NCBI RefSeq assembly: GCF_003095395.1
Contig: NZ_QEIJ01000005.1
Span: forward strand, 124,001-188,000
Reading direction: 5' to 3'
DNA length: 64,000 nt
DNA from: Microbacterium sp. Gd 4-13
GTDB lineage: Bacteria > Actinomycetota > Actinomycetes > Actinomycetales > Microbacteriaceae
Positions 1 to 9,800 of this stretch are shown piece after piece; position 1 is the stretch's first letter; each line of letters begins with the position of its first letter. The position numbers and the translations under genes are program-made. Below the pieces are notes generated by a model. The model did no database searches. It saw nothing but the letters and a program-made list of their open reading frames with translations, and was not told the origin of the DNA.

Positions 1-318
1 TCGGGCTCGGTCGCCTCGCAGCAGCCGTGGTTCCGCCACGCTCCGCAGGGCGATCTGTCGACCCTCGTCGAGGCCTGGTTCGACACCGTCAACGCGGGCG
101 GCAAGAAGGACGCGTCGTCGTACGCCACGATCGCCGAGGCGCTGGGCGTCGCCCCGGCCCGCGCCCTGTTCCTCACCGACCACCCCGAAGAAGTCGCCGC
201 CGCCCGCGCCGCCGGCTGGCAGACCGTGGCGCTCGACCGCGCCGGCGAGCCGTGGGCCGGCGCCGCGTTCGACGGCCCCGTGGCGCATACCTTCGACGAG
301 ATCGAGATCGCCCGATGA
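1..318 (+). CDS. mtnC: Enolase-phosphatase (acireductone synthase), C-terminal part
   Basis: This is the 3' end of a gene cut by the left window edge; about 105 residues remain, read in frame from base 1 to a TGA at 316-318. The visible part starts SGSVASQQPWF, continues with GDL, a tract FDTVNAGGKKDASSY and then FLTDHPEEVAAARAAGW. This is the typical C-terminal half of the HAD-fold enzyme MtnC, which turns 2,3-diketo-5-methylthiopentyl-1-phosphate into the acireductone in methionine salvage. The conserved Lys of HAD motif III is in the GGKK stretch and the acidic motif IV residue in the LTDHPEE stretch. The stop overlaps the start of mtnB (ATGA), so the two are translationally coupled. mtnA is not visible and may lie further left. 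Confidence 0.85.
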   Translation, partial: SGSVASQQPWFRHAPQGDLSTLVEAWFDTVNAGGKKDASSYATIAEALGVAPARALFLTDHPEEVAAARAAGWQTVALDRAGEPWAGAAFDGPVAHTFDEIEIAR

Positions 319-947
319 GCGCCCTGTCGACCGCGCGCACGCTCGAAGCCGGCGCGATCCTCGCCGCCGAGGCCGCCCGCTTCTCCGGCTACGGCTGGAT
401 GCGCGGCACCTCCGGAAACCTCTCGCTCGTGATCGACCGCGATCCGCTCGTGCTGGCGGTCACCGCCTCGGGCCTGGACAAGTCGGAGCTCACCGAGGCC
501 GATGTCGTACTCGTCGGCCCCGACGGTGGGGGCCTCGACGCCGACGATCCGCGCCCGCCGTCGGCCGAGGCCGGCCTCCACGCCCACATCGCCGCGCGCA
601 CCGGTGCCGGCGCGGTGTTCCACGTGCACGCGCTCGACGCGGTCATCGCCGCGCACCGCTGGCCCGACGGCGTCGAGATCAGCGGCATGGAGATGCTCAA
701 GGGCATCGGACACCGCGCCCACGACGAGACCGTCGTCATCCCCGTGATCGCGAACGACCAGGACATGGCGGTCGAGGCCGCCCGCTTCGACGAGGCCTAC
801 GTGCCCGCGACCGCCGACGTCCCCGAGGTGCCGGTCATGATCGTGGCAACCCACGGCATGTACGCCTGGGGCGAGGATGCGGCGGCCGCCCGCCGCCACC
901 TCGAGATCGCCGAGTGGCTCCTGCGCTTCACCGTCGCCACGCGCTGA
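315..947 (+). CDS. mtnB: Methylthioribulose-1-phosphate dehydratase
   Basis: A 210-residue class II aldolase-fold enzyme that removes water from 5-methylthioribulose 1-phosphate to give the diketone substrate of MtnC. Visible motifs are the N-terminal GYGWMRGTSGNLS tract, the acidic SAEAGLH segment near residue 85, the zinc ligand pair in HVHALD at residues 103-105 and a third histidine in ATHGMYAWG. The length fits the family. The start at 315 is chosen because it overlaps the mtnC stop as ATGA; a longer reading from 27 is out of frame with mtnC and has no homology-like content. It is followed by a convergent hairpin region and mtnK on the other strand. Confidence 0.92.
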   Translation: MSALSTARTLEAGAILAAEAARFSGYGWMRGTSGNLSLVIDRDPLVLAVTASGLDKSELTEADVVLVGPDGGGLDADDPRPPSAEAGLHAHIAARTGAGAVFHVHALDAVIAAHRWPDGVEISGMEMLKGIGHRAHDETVVIPVIANDQDMAVEAARFDEAYVPATADVPEVPVMIVATHGMYAWGEDAAAARRHLEIAEWLLRFTVATR

Positions 948-980
948 CCGCGCAGCATCCGCTCTCTGACGCCCTCCGGC

Positions 981-1048
981 ACACGGCTCCGGCCCCAGCG
1001 CACGGGCTACGCACGCACCCACCCCGTGCTCTCGAGCGCAACCCGTGC
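981..1048. terminator. Convergent terminator with four-block hairpin geometry
   Basis: Between the converging ends of mtnB and mtnK. CACGG occurs at 982 and 1001 (19 bases apart) and its complement CCGTG at 1024 and 1043 (again 19 apart), so left and right halves can pair. A separate perfect 10-bp hairpin, arms 1031-1040 and 1046-1055 with a 5-base loop, overlaps the right half. There is no T run. Acting as a bidirectional terminator is inferred from position. Confidence 0.55.
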
Positions 1049-1070
1049 GCTCGAGCTGACTCTCGCCGCG

Positions 1071-2273
1071 CTACGTCAGGAGCGGCTCGCGCGTCAGCTG
1101 CGTCAGGCGGCGCGGATCGGGATCGATCAGGCGCGCGACGCCCAGCGTGCGGGCCGTGAGCAGTACCCGGCGAGCGGCGATCGCGCGCTCGTGCTCGGGC
1201 AGGGTCTGGATATCGGCGACCTTCGAGAACCCGACGATGCGGCGCACGGCCTTCGCCGCGGCGTAGATCGCGGCATCCGAGCGGATGCGGCGCAGCGTCA
1301 CCGCGAGCACGTCGTCGCCGTACACCCGCGGGTCGACGCGGTCGGGCCAGCGGCGGGTGAACTCTTCCTCGAAGGCGGCGATCAGCTCGACCGGCAGCGC
1401 GAGCAGCGCCTCGGCGTCGGCCTCGCGGCCGAGCACCGACGCCCGCGCCGCGGCGATGATGAGGTTCGCCCACACCGCGCCCAGGTCGAAGCCCGTGGGC
1501 GCGTAGGTGCCGAACTCCGAGTCGAACGCGCGGACCGAGCCGCCGTCGGCACGCACGAACACCGACCCGGTGTGCAGGTCGCCGTGCACGAGGCTCTGGT
1601 GGTCCTCCTGGAACTTCTGCTTCGCGAGCCCGATCTCGCGCACGAACACGCGGTCGGCCCGCAGCTCGCGCACGTCGTCCTCGTTCGCGGGCAGCCACCC
1701 GTTGTGCTCGTGGTCGACGTAGGGCTCGGTGAAGACGAGGTCTTCGGTGATCTCCGACAGTTCGGGGTTCGCGGCCTCGGCGATCCGTCGGCGCCGCTCG
1801 GGCCCGGGGGTGCCGAAGACGCTCGTGGCGAAGCCGATCGCGCCGACGTAGGTGCCGAGCTCTGCGGCGGCGTAGGTGTGCAGGCGCCCCGCGTTCAGCT
1901 CGTTGCGCCACACGGCGTGATCGCTGAGGTCTTCGATCGAGAGGGCGAGGGATGCCTCGTCGAAGCCGTAGAACGCGGGGACGTGCGCCGCATCCACCGC
2001 CTCGTGGGCGGCGAGCACGACCGCCTCGCGCTTGGCCCGCTCGCGGGTGAGCGGCCAGGTGGGGTCGACGCGCACGTGCGGCAGCGACTGCTTGACGACG
2101 ACGCCGCGGCCGGCGGCGTCGGTGACGATGAAGACGAGATTGAGGTTGCCGTCGCCGACCTCGACCACGGAGACGATCGACGCGGGATCGACGGGTCCGG
2201 CCAGCTGCGGGCGGGCGAGGAGGTACGCACCGACCGTGTCGACGGTCAGGAGGTCGGCTTCGAGGTCGCTCAT
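1071..2273 (-). CDS. mtnK: S-methyl-5-thioribose kinase
   Basis: A 400-residue APH/choline-kinase-fold enzyme that phosphorylates 5-methylthioribose. The N-terminal half has the GDGNLNLVFIV nucleotide-loop sequence and a lysine in VVVKQSLP. The catalytic loop is VHGDLHTGSVFV, in the MtnK form with Ser where many APH kinases have Asn, followed by the metal-binding Asp in RAFDSEFG. The length is normal for the family. Its start codon overlaps the stop of the upstream permease gene (ATGA), so it is the last gene of a four-gene leftward operon with an ABC importer. That coupling points to uptake of methylthioribose followed by phosphorylation. Confidence 0.93.
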   Translation of the reverse strand: MSDLEADLLTVDTVGAYLLARPQLAGPVDPASIVSVVEVGDGNLNLVFIVTDAAGRGVVVKQSLPHVRVDPTWPLTRERAKREAVVLAAHEAVDAAHVPAFYGFDEASLALSIEDLSDHAVWRNELNAGRLHTYAAAELGTYVGAIGFATSVFGTPGPERRRRIAEAANPELSEITEDLVFTEPYVDHEHNGWLPANEDDVRELRADRVFVREIGLAKQKFQEDHQSLVHGDLHTGSVFVRADGGSVRAFDSEFGTYAPTGFDLGAVWANLIIAAARASVLGREADAEALLALPVELIAAFEEEFTRRWPDRVDPRVYGDDVLAVTLRRIRSDAAIYAAAKAVRRIVGFSKVADIQTLPEHERAIAARRVLLTARTLGVARLIDPDPRRLTQLTREPLLT

Positions 2274-3310
2274 GCGGTGGTGCTCCCGGCGATGATCGTG
2301 GTCTTGCGGCGGCGGAACGTGAAGCTGAACAGCAGTGCCACGAGCAGCACGACGCCCTTGCCGAAGTCCTGGATGTAGTAGGGCAATCCCATCATGGAGA
2401 AGCCCGTCACCATGACCGCGATCAGCACGGCCCCCAGCGCCGTGCCCCAGGCGTTCGGCCGGCCGATGCCGAGCACCGAGACACCGACGAGCGCGACGGC
2501 CACCGCGTCGAGCAGTAGCGAGTTGCCCGCCGAGACGTCACCCTGACCGATGCGGGCGGCCAGCACGAGCCCCGCGATCGAGGCGAGCACACCGCAGCCG
2601 ATGTACGCTGCGGCGCGGTAGGCGCGCACCCGCACGCCGGCGAGCCGAGCGGCCTCCGGGTTCGATCCGACCGCGGCGAGCGCGCGGCCCCAGCGGGTGC
2701 GGTCGAGCACGAACCACAGGAGGGCCGTCAGCACCAGGAAGAGCACGACCGGCACCGAGACGGGGCCGAACGAGCCGCGGTCGAACCAGAGGAAGTCGGC
2801 GGTGAAGCGGCCGGGTGCGGTGGAGCCGTCGGCGAGGGTCATCTGCGACGAGATCGACTTCCCGTCGACGATGATGAGCTTCAGCCCGACCACGGTGAAC
2901 ATCGTCGCGAGGGTCGCCAGCAGATCGGGGATGCGGGCGAAGACGATCAGCGCCGCGTTCAACGCGCCGATCAGCGCGCCCGACAGCAGCACGACCCCGA
3001 CGGCGATCCCGCCGACCTGACCGGCGATCACGAGCGTCCACGCCGCGATCGAGACGGCGAAGCCGGCGTTGGCTCCCACCGAGAGGTCGAGGCCGCCGAC
3101 CGTCATGGCGAGGGTGACACCCAGGCCCGCGATCCCGACGGGCGCGATGAACTTCAGCATCCCGAAGACGTTCTCGACCGTGCCGAACGCGGGCTGCGTG
3201 GCGAAGAAGAACACGATGAGCAGCGCGGTGACGGCGACGAAGCCCCACTTCGCGACGCCGTCGATCACGCGCGTTCCGATACCGGGGGCGGATGCTGTCG
3301 TGAGGCTCAT
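2270..3310 (-). CDS. Sugar-type ABC transporter permease (RbsC-like), probable methylthioribose uptake
   Basis: A 346-residue polytopic membrane protein of the RbsC/BPD_transp_2 family. About eight to ten hydrophobic segments are visible, and the family signature GLGVTLAMTVGGLDLSVGA lies near residue 80. It would form the channel of an importer with the ATPase just upstream and the lipoprotein two genes upstream. Stops and starts overlap at both ends (2270-2273 with mtnK, 3307-3310 with the ATPase). The substrate is not readable from the permease; methylthioribose is inferred from coupling to mtnK and from the flanking methionine salvage genes. Confidence 0.88.
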   Translation of the reverse strand: MSLTTASAPGIGTRVIDGVAKWGFVAVTALLIVFFFATQPAFGTVENVFGMLKFIAPVGIAGLGVTLAMTVGGLDLSVGANAGFAVSIAAWTLVIAGQVGGIAVGVVLLSGALIGALNAALIVFARIPDLLATLATMFTVVGLKLIIVDGKSISSQMTLADGSTAPGRFTADFLWFDRGSFGPVSVPVVLFLVLTALLWFVLDRTRWGRALAAVGSNPEAARLAGVRVRAYRAAAYIGCGVLASIAGLVLAARIGQGDVSAGNSLLLDAVAVALVGVSVLGIGRPNAWGTALGAVLIAVMVTGFSMMGLPYYIQDFGKGVVLLVALLFSFTFRRRKTTIIAGSTTA

Positions 3311-4884
3311 GCCGTCTCCTTCGGGTGGCCGGGATCATCGAGCAGCGCATTGACGATGCGCGCCCGGTCGTGGACTCCGGCGGGGGTGTCGAGGGCGATC
3401 CTGCCCGAGACGAGCACGACGATGCGGTCGGCGACGTCGAGGATCTCGTCGACGTCGCTCGAGAGCACGACGACGGCCGCGCCCTCTTTCGCCCGGGCCC
3501 CTGCGGCGTCGCCGATGCGTCGACGCGCGCCGATGTCGACACCGCGGAACGGCTCGTCGAGCACGGCGAGGGCGGGTGCGGTGCGCAGCCAGCGGCCGAC
3601 GATCACCTTCTGCTGGTTGCCGCCTGACAGATCGTCGACGGCGGTGTCGGCCGATGGCGCGACGACGTCGTAGGCCTCGATCACCTCGTCGGCCACCGCG
3701 CGCTCGCGGCGCACGCCGACCACACCGAGCCGGTCGGAGATCTCGCGCAGAACCGGCAGCCCGACGGTGCGAGCGATCGACCAGCCGGGCTGGATGCCGC
3801 CGCGCTGGCGGTCTTCGGGAACGAGCACGACCCCGGCCTCTTTCGCCGCCGCGGGGGTGGCCGGCCGGTAGTCGCCGCCGGAGAGCGTCATGCGGGCCTC
3901 GCCGGCGGACCGCACGCCCGCGACCGTCTCTGCGAGCTCGGTCTTGCCCGCGCCGAGAAGCCCCAGGATGCCGGTGACCTGCCCCGCGTGCACGTCGAGC
4001 GCGAGCGCCTCGGCGCCCGGGATGAGACGGGCCCCGTCGATCGAGAAGACCACGTCGCCTGCCGGCTGCGGGTCGGTCACGTGCTGCTGCAGTTCGGTGG
4101 GAACCCCGAGCATGGCTTCGAGGGCGGCGTGCCAGTCGAACGGCCGCGAGGCGGCGAGGGTGAGCCCGCCGTCGCGGAGCACGAGGATGCGGTCGGCCAG
4201 GCGCTCGATCTCACCGAACCGGTGGCTCACGAACAGGATGGCCAGGCCCGGTCTGCCGGGCTCGCCGTCGCGCAGCGCCCGCAGCACCTCGAACAGACGA
4301 TCCGCCTCCGACGCGGTGAGCGCCGACGTCGGCTCGTCGAGGATCAGCAGCTTCGGGGTGGATCGCAGGGCGCGGGCGAGGATCAGCAGCTGCGCGTCGG
4401 AGGTACCCAGGCGCCCGGCGTCGGCGCGCAGTACCTCGTCGGGCCAGTCGAGCCCGAGGCGCGCGAGCGCGGCACGGGCGACGCGTTCGGTCTCGGCTCG
4501 GCGCACCACCCGGTGCCCGCCCGACGAGAGGTCGGTGAGCGCGATGTTGTCGGCGACCGACAGCGACGGCACGATTCCGTCGGCGATGCGCTGGTGCACC
4601 GTCTCGATGCCGGCCCGGCGCGCCCGGGCGGGCGAGGTCAGCCGCGTCGATGCGCCCGACACCTCGATCGACCCGGTGTAGCCGGGGTTCGCCCCCGACA
4701 CGGCGCCGATCAGCGTGGACTTGCCCGCGCCGTTCGTTCCGAGGAGGGCGGTGATGGTGCCCGCGGCGAGCTCGAGCGAGACGTCGCGCAGCACCTCGTT
4801 CGCGCCGAAGCGCACGCCGACGCCGCTCAGGCGGACGACCGGCCGGTCGTCCGCCTGAGCGGGAAGGGGCGTGGAGGAGGTCAT
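3307..4884 (-). CDS. Sugar-type ABC transporter ATP-binding protein (RbsA-like, two ATPase domains)
   Basis: A 525-residue protein with two tandem ATP-binding domains, the RbsA/MglA arrangement. Domain 1 has Walker A GTNGAGKSTL near residue 50, a Walker B LLILDEPTSAL and a signature loop that departs from LSGGQ. Domain 2 has the degenerate Walker A GLLGAGKTELA, the clean signature LSGGNQQK and Walker B LAVLDEPFRGVD. Such asymmetry is usual in this family. The start at 4884 is preferred to an in-frame ATG seven codons upstream because it overlaps the stop of the binding-protein gene as ATGA. It powers import by the neighbouring permease. Confidence 0.9.
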   Translation of the reverse strand: MTSSTPLPAQADDRPVVRLSGVGVRFGANEVLRDVSLELAAGTITALLGTNGAGKSTLIGAVSGANPGYTGSIEVSGASTRLTSPARARRAGIETVHQRIADGIVPSLSVADNIALTDLSSGGHRVVRRAETERVARAALARLGLDWPDEVLRADAGRLGTSDAQLLILARALRSTPKLLILDEPTSALTASEADRLFEVLRALRDGEPGRPGLAILFVSHRFGEIERLADRILVLRDGGLTLAASRPFDWHAALEAMLGVPTELQQHVTDPQPAGDVVFSIDGARLIPGAEALALDVHAGQVTGILGLLGAGKTELAETVAGVRSAGEARMTLSGGDYRPATPAAAKEAGVVLVPEDRQRGGIQPGWSIARTVGLPVLREISDRLGVVGVRRERAVADEVIEAYDVVAPSADTAVDDLSGGNQQKVIVGRWLRTAPALAVLDEPFRGVDIGARRRIGDAAGARAKEGAAVVVLSSDVDEILDVADRIVVLVSGRIALDTPAGVHDRARIVNALLDDPGHPKETA

Positions 4885-5984
4885 CCCGAGACGGCGGGGA
4901 GCCAATCGGCGACGACGACGTCTTCGAGCAGCAGCGACGGCTCGGCCTCGCGCAGCTGGGCGACGTTCGTGATCTCGTTCTCGAGCAGGAAGTCGCGGGT
5001 GACGGTGATCGCGGGGAACTGCACCTCGGTCTCGTCGAGCTCGCCCGCCAGCGAGAGCGCGAGGGTACGCACGACCGCGGCGCCGATCGAGGCGGGGTCG
5101 GTCGCCGAGGTCGCGACCCAGGGGCTGCCGTCGGCGATCATGACCTCGATGTCGGCGTTGGAGATGTCGATGCCGTAGACCTTGACCTTGTCCTGCAGGT
5201 TGTTCTGCGTCACCGCCTGCACGACACCCTTGGTGATCTCGTCGTAGGGGGCGAAGATCGCCTGCACGTCGGGGTTGGCCTTGAGCGCGGCATCCGTCAG
5301 CGGGATGTTGTCGGTCGCGGTCGACTCGGTGACCTCGCCGGTGAAGAACAGCTGGTCGAGGTCGTACTCGGTGAGGTAGTCGTCCCAGACGGCCTTCCGA
5401 CGGTCGAGCGGCGCGAAGCCCTCGGCGCTGACGAGACCGACCTTCGCACCGTCACCGGCCGTGGCGACGAGCTCGTCGAGCACGCCCTCGGCCATCGACG
5501 TGTCTGACTGCGACGTGACGAGCACGCCGTCGGTGTCGTCGAGCGCCAGGTCGTACACGATCACGGGAATGCCCGCGTCGACGGCCTCGCGGATGCGCGG
5601 CTCGATCGTGTCGGTCTGACCGTGGTCGACGATGATCGCGTCGGGCTTCGACGCGATCGCCTGCTCCAGATCGGACGCGTGCTTGGCGTTGTCGTTGCGC
5701 GCATCGCTGACGGTCAGCTCGATGTTCGCCGCGGCCGCTTGCGCCTTCGCGCCGGCCGTCCACGCGGTGAAGTAGTCGCCCGCGCCCGACTGCTGCACGA
5801 GGGCGACGGTGACGGGCTCGCCGTCGAAGGGCGCCGGCGCGTCGGCCGTGGCCGCCTGCTGCGATGCGGCGGGAGCGGCAGTGCCGCCCGTGTTCTGCTG
5901 GGCGCAGCCGGCGAGGACGAGCGCGGTCGCACCGGCGGCGGCGGCGAGGCCGAGCAGACGGCGATTGTGCGAGAGGAACGACAT
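4881..5984 (-). CDS. Sugar-type ABC transporter substrate-binding lipoprotein, probable methylthioribose binder
   Basis: A 367-residue periplasmic-binding-protein type 1 lipoprotein. The N-terminus MSFLSHNRR leads into a hydrophobic stretch and the lipobox LVLAGC, after which the mature part is rich in Ala, Gln and Thr. The body carries the RbsB-like phrases ASDLEQAIASKPDAIIV and IFAPYDEITKGVVQAV. The start at 5984 fits the signal peptide; an in-frame ATG 39 codons upstream would add a non-signal leader. It is the first gene of the leftward operon with ATPase, permease and mtnK. Methylthioribose as ligand is inferred from gene order only; autoinducer-type or ribose-type ligands remain possible. 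Confidence 0.88.
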   Translation of the reverse strand: MSFLSHNRRLLGLAAAAGATALVLAGCAQQNTGGTAAPAASQQAATADAPAPFDGEPVTVALVQQSGAGDYFTAWTAGAKAQAAAANIELTVSDARNDNAKHASDLEQAIASKPDAIIVDHGQTDTIEPRIREAVDAGIPVIVYDLALDDTDGVLVTSQSDTSMAEGVLDELVATAGDGAKVGLVSAEGFAPLDRRKAVWDDYLTEYDLDQLFFTGEVTESTATDNIPLTDAALKANPDVQAIFAPYDEITKGVVQAVTQNNLQDKVKVYGIDISNADIEVMIADGSPWVATSATDPASIGAAVVRTLALSLAGELDETEVQFPAITVTRDFLLENEITNVAQLREAEPSLLLEDVVVADWLPAVSG

Positions 5985-6197
5985 GGAGGTCACCTTCGGG
6001 TGAGGGGTGCTGTGGGCGCTGGGGGACGGCGACCGGTGCTGTCCGGCGCGGGAGCAGTAAACCAGTTCGAGCAGGCACCGACCCAATCCGCCGTTGCGCA
6101 TTGTTACGCCGAAGTCGACGGAAGTGCTCGTGAACTGGCCGCGCGGTCGGTGGACGCGCGAGAATCGACCTCACACACCCCATCCGAGGAGATCCCC
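5985..6197. promoter_or_regulatory. Divergent control region between the importer operon and mtnD
   Basis: 213 bases between two divergent starts. An inverted repeat with arms at 6062-6073 (CCAGTTCGAGCA) and 6125-6138 (TGCTCGTGAACTGG) spans the middle with about 51 bases between arms. That could be a paired operator for one regulator acting on both directions, which is inference. The mtnD ribosome binding site AGGAG is at 6187-6191. Confidence 0.45.
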
Positions 6198-6785
6198 GTG
6201 ACACTTCTGACCGTCTGGAAGGACACCGACCCGAGCGTGCCCGTGCTCGAGTCCACCGACGAGAACGAGATCCGCGAGGCGCTCGCGACTCTGGGCGCCC
6301 GTTTCTCGCGCTGGGAGGTCAAGGACTTCGCCGACGACGCACCGCTCGACGAGGTGCTCGCGCTCTACTCGACCGAGGTCGAGGGCGTGAAGCAGAGCGA
6401 GGGGTACACGCTCGTCGACATCGTCGGCCTCTCGCCGTCGCAGGAGAACTACGACGAGGTCAAGGTCACGTCGCGCGAGAAGTTCCTCTCCGAGCACAAG
6501 CACGACGACGACGAGGACCGCTACTTCGCCAAGGGCGCGGGGGTCTTCTACCTCCACGTCGACGGCAAGGTCCACGCCCTCTACTGCGAGCCCGGCGACC
6601 TCGTCTCGGTGCCGGCCAACACCACGCACTGGTTCGACATGGGCACCTCGCCCGAGTTCACCAGCATCCGTTTCTTCCACGACGACGACGGCTGGGTCGG
6701 CCACTTCACCGGCAACCCGATCGCCGACACCTTCCCGACGTTCGACCAGCTGCAGGCCCGCCGCGCGGAGCTCGCCGCGGCCTGA
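6198..6785 (+). CDS. mtnD: Acireductone dioxygenase
   Basis: A 195-residue cupin enzyme that oxidises the acireductone made by MtnC to 2-keto-4-methylthiobutyrate and formate (or, with another metal, to a CO-releasing off-pathway product). The metal-binding set is visible: HKHDDDE gives His100, His102 and Glu106, and a further His is in TTHWFDMG near residue 145. Start is a GTG at 6198 with AGGAG seven bases before it. It stands alone, divergent from the importer operon, and ends at a strong hairpin. No key residue is missing. Confidence 0.93.
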   Translation: MTLLTVWKDTDPSVPVLESTDENEIREALATLGARFSRWEVKDFADDAPLDEVLALYSTEVEGVKQSEGYTLVDIVGLSPSQENYDEVKVTSREKFLSEHKHDDDEDRYFAKGAGVFYLHVDGKVHALYCEPGDLVSVPANTTHWFDMGTSPEFTSIRFFHDDDGWVGHFTGNPIADTFPTFDQLQARRAELAAA

Positions 6786-6799
6786 CGCGCCGCAACAGC

Positions 6800-6859
6800 C
6801 TGAGAGCCCAAGACACCCGGAGACGCGGAGCACCGCGCCCGGGTGTCTTGGCCTTTCAG
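6800..6859 (+). terminator. Hairpin terminator after mtnD, convergent with putA
   Basis: A perfect 13-bp stem, arms 6808-6820 and 6839-6851 (CCAAGACACCCGG and its complement), extends outward with few mismatches to 6800 and 6859; the loop is 18 bases. It sits between the ends of two converging genes and probably serves both. Confidence 0.75.
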
Positions 6860-6899
6860 CGGCCGGATGCCGTGGCGACCGGATGCTGCGGGGCGGGCG

Positions 6900-9800
6900 T
6901 CAGATCGCGCGCTCGCTCCACGCGTCGGGGTTGCCGAAGCGGTGGGCCGTGATGGAGATGGCCTGTTCGCGCAGGAACGGCAGCAGCTCGATGCGCCCGG
7001 CGGTCGTGACCTCGTCGGCGTAGACCGCGAGGTCGGGATCACCCGACGTCGCCTCGGCCAGCGCGCGTCGCAGGCCCGCCACCGACGCGGGCGAACCCAC
7101 CAGCCGCACGCGCGAGGGGCGGGGCCGCGGGTCTTCGTCGGCCGCGGCCGCGACGACGTCGCCGACCCCGGCCATGCGCTCGATCCACTCGTCGTCGCTC
7201 TCCACCCACACCGGGACGTCGAGGTCGCCGAGCACGCGGCGCACCTCGCCCGGGAGCCCCACCGGCGAGCTCAGCGCGAAGCTCGAGCCCGATCGCACGC
7301 CGGCGAGCACGACCCTCAGCACGGCCTGCCACGCCGCGTCGCCGGTCGCGCGCACCGCGACCGACGCCGGGCGGTAGCGGAAGAGGTTGCGCTCGACGCC
7401 GAGCTGCGAGACGTCTTTGACGCGGCCGAACTCGCGGTCCCACGCGATCGCGTCGGCGAGCGCGCCACGGCGCAGCCATTCGAACGCCTCGTACGAGAGC
7501 GTCGGTTGCGCCGCCTCGATGATCGCCGTCAGACGCGAATCGAGACCGCGCAGGTGCAACGTCGACGACGCGGTCGCTCCCGTCGACGGGCGCCAGGTGC
7601 CGAGGCCGATGAGGTGGTTCGGGCCGCCCGCCTTCGCACCGGCGCCGACCGATGAGCGCTTCCAGCCGCCGAACGGCTGGCGCTGCACGATCGCGCCCGT
7701 CGTCCCACGGTTGACGTAGAGGTTGCCCGCCTCGACACGGTCGAGCCAGAGGGCGAGCTCGTCGGGGTCCTGCGTGTGCAGTCCCGCGGTCAGCCCGTAA
7801 TCGACCGCGTTCTGCAGCTCGATGGCGTGGGCGAGGGAGGTGGCGTGCATGATGCCGAGCACCGGCCCGAAGAACTCCTCGCGGTGAAAACGCGAACCCG
7901 GCTGCACCCCGGTGCGGATACCCGGCGTCCAGTAACGGCCGGCAGCCGGACCGTCGAAGTCGAGCTCGCGCGGCTCGACCAACCACCGCTCGCCCTCGCC
8001 GAGGGTGGTGAGTGCCCACTTCAGCTTGCCGCGCGGCTCTTCGATGAGCGGGCCGACCTCCGAGAGAGGGTCGGAAGCGGGCCCGACGCGCAACGAGGTC
8101 GTCGCGTCGATCAACTGCCGGGCGAAGCGCCGCGAGCGCGCGACCGGTCCGACGAGGATGGCGAGCGACGCCGCTGAGCACTTCTGCCCACCGTGCCCGA
8201 AGGCGCTGCGCACGAGATCGGACGCGGCGAGGTCGAGATCCGCCGATCCCGTGATGATCATCGCGTTCTTGCCGCTCGTCTCGGCGTGCAGGGAGAGCTC
8301 CGGCCGCCACGACCGGAACAGCTGCGCGGTCTCCCACGACCCCGTCAAGAGCACCTGGTCGACCGCCGTGTGCTCGATGAGTCGGCGCCCGAGCGCCTCT
8401 TCGTCGAGATCCGCGAGGGCGAGCAGGTCTCGCGGCACCCCGGCATCCCACAGCGCCTCGGCGACGACGGCGGCGGTGCGGCGGGCCTGCGGGGCCGGCT
8501 TGAACACCACGCCCGAGCCGGCGGCGAGCGCGGCGAGCACTCCCCCGGCAGGGATCGCGATCGGGAAGTTCCAGGGCGGGGCGACCACCGTCACCCGGGC
8601 GGGCACGAAGACGGCGCCGCCGACGCGGTCGAGTTCTCGCGCCGTGGCGGCGTAGTAGTTCGCGAAGTCGACGGCCTCGCTCACCTCGACATCCGCCTCG
8701 GCGAGGACCTTGCCGGTCTCGGAGGCCGCGACCTCGATCAGCGCGCCCCGGCGTTCCGCCAGCGCGCGCGCCGCGCGCTGCAGCACCGCGGCCCGCTCGG
8801 CCGCAGACGTCGCGCCCCAGGAGGCCGCAGCATCCGTCGTTCGAGCCACGAGCGCGTCGAGAGCATCGCCATCGTCGACGCGCGCCGCGGCGATGGTCGC
8901 GGTTCCGGCCGACGAGTCGTCGACGCGGGCGAGCACCTCGCGCGCCCACTCACGGTTCGCGGGCAGCGCCGGGTCGGTGTCGGCGACGTTGCGGAAACCG
9001 GGCGCGCCGACCGCGTCGCCGGCCTCGCGCGGGGCGTAGACGGCCGTCTCGACGAACGCCTGCCCGCCGAACAGCACGTGCTCCGGTGGGGCATCGGATG
9101 CCGCGGCGTCGCGGGCGATGCCGAGCACCGCCTGAGTGAGCCCCGGGTCATCGGTCTGCGGCTCGCGCAGGATCGCCGGCTCGGGGGCCTGCGCCGCCAC
9201 GCCCCTGTCCTGCCGGCGGTTCGGACCGGTCGGCAGTGCGGGATCGGCCGCGCGCTCGAGGGAGGCGAGGAAGCGGTCGCGCTCGCGGGCGTACAGCTCG
9301 GGGTCGTCGGCGAGATCGAAGGCGGCCGAGAGGAAGTTCTCGCCCGACGCGTTCTCTTCCAGGCGGCGCACGAGGTAGCTGATGGCGACGTCGAACTCGT
9401 CGGGCCGCACCACCGGCACGTAGAGCAGCACGTGGCCGACGTCGCGGGCGACCGCGGCGACCTGGCCCTGAGCCATGCCCAGCAGCATCTCGATCTCGAC
9501 AGACTCGCGCACGCCTCGGTCACCGGCGAGCTCCCACGCGTGGGCGATGTCGAACAGGTTGTGCCCGGCTACCCCGATGCGCACGCCCTCGGTCGCCTTG
9601 GCCGTGAGCGCCTCGTCGAGGCAGCGCAGGTAGTTGGCGTCGGTGTCGAGCTTGCTGCCGTACGTGGCGAGCGACCAGTCGTGCATGATCGCGTCGACGC
9701 GTTCCATCGCGAGGTTCGCGCCCTTCACGAGCCGCACCTTGATGCGCGCGCCACCGGCGGCCACCCGCTGCCGCGCCCATGCCGTGAGCTGCCGGAGGGC

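Noticed and set aside
1026..2378. Long plus-strand open frame opposite mtnK
   Set aside because: Antisense shadow; mtnK has all kinase motifs and coupled neighbours.
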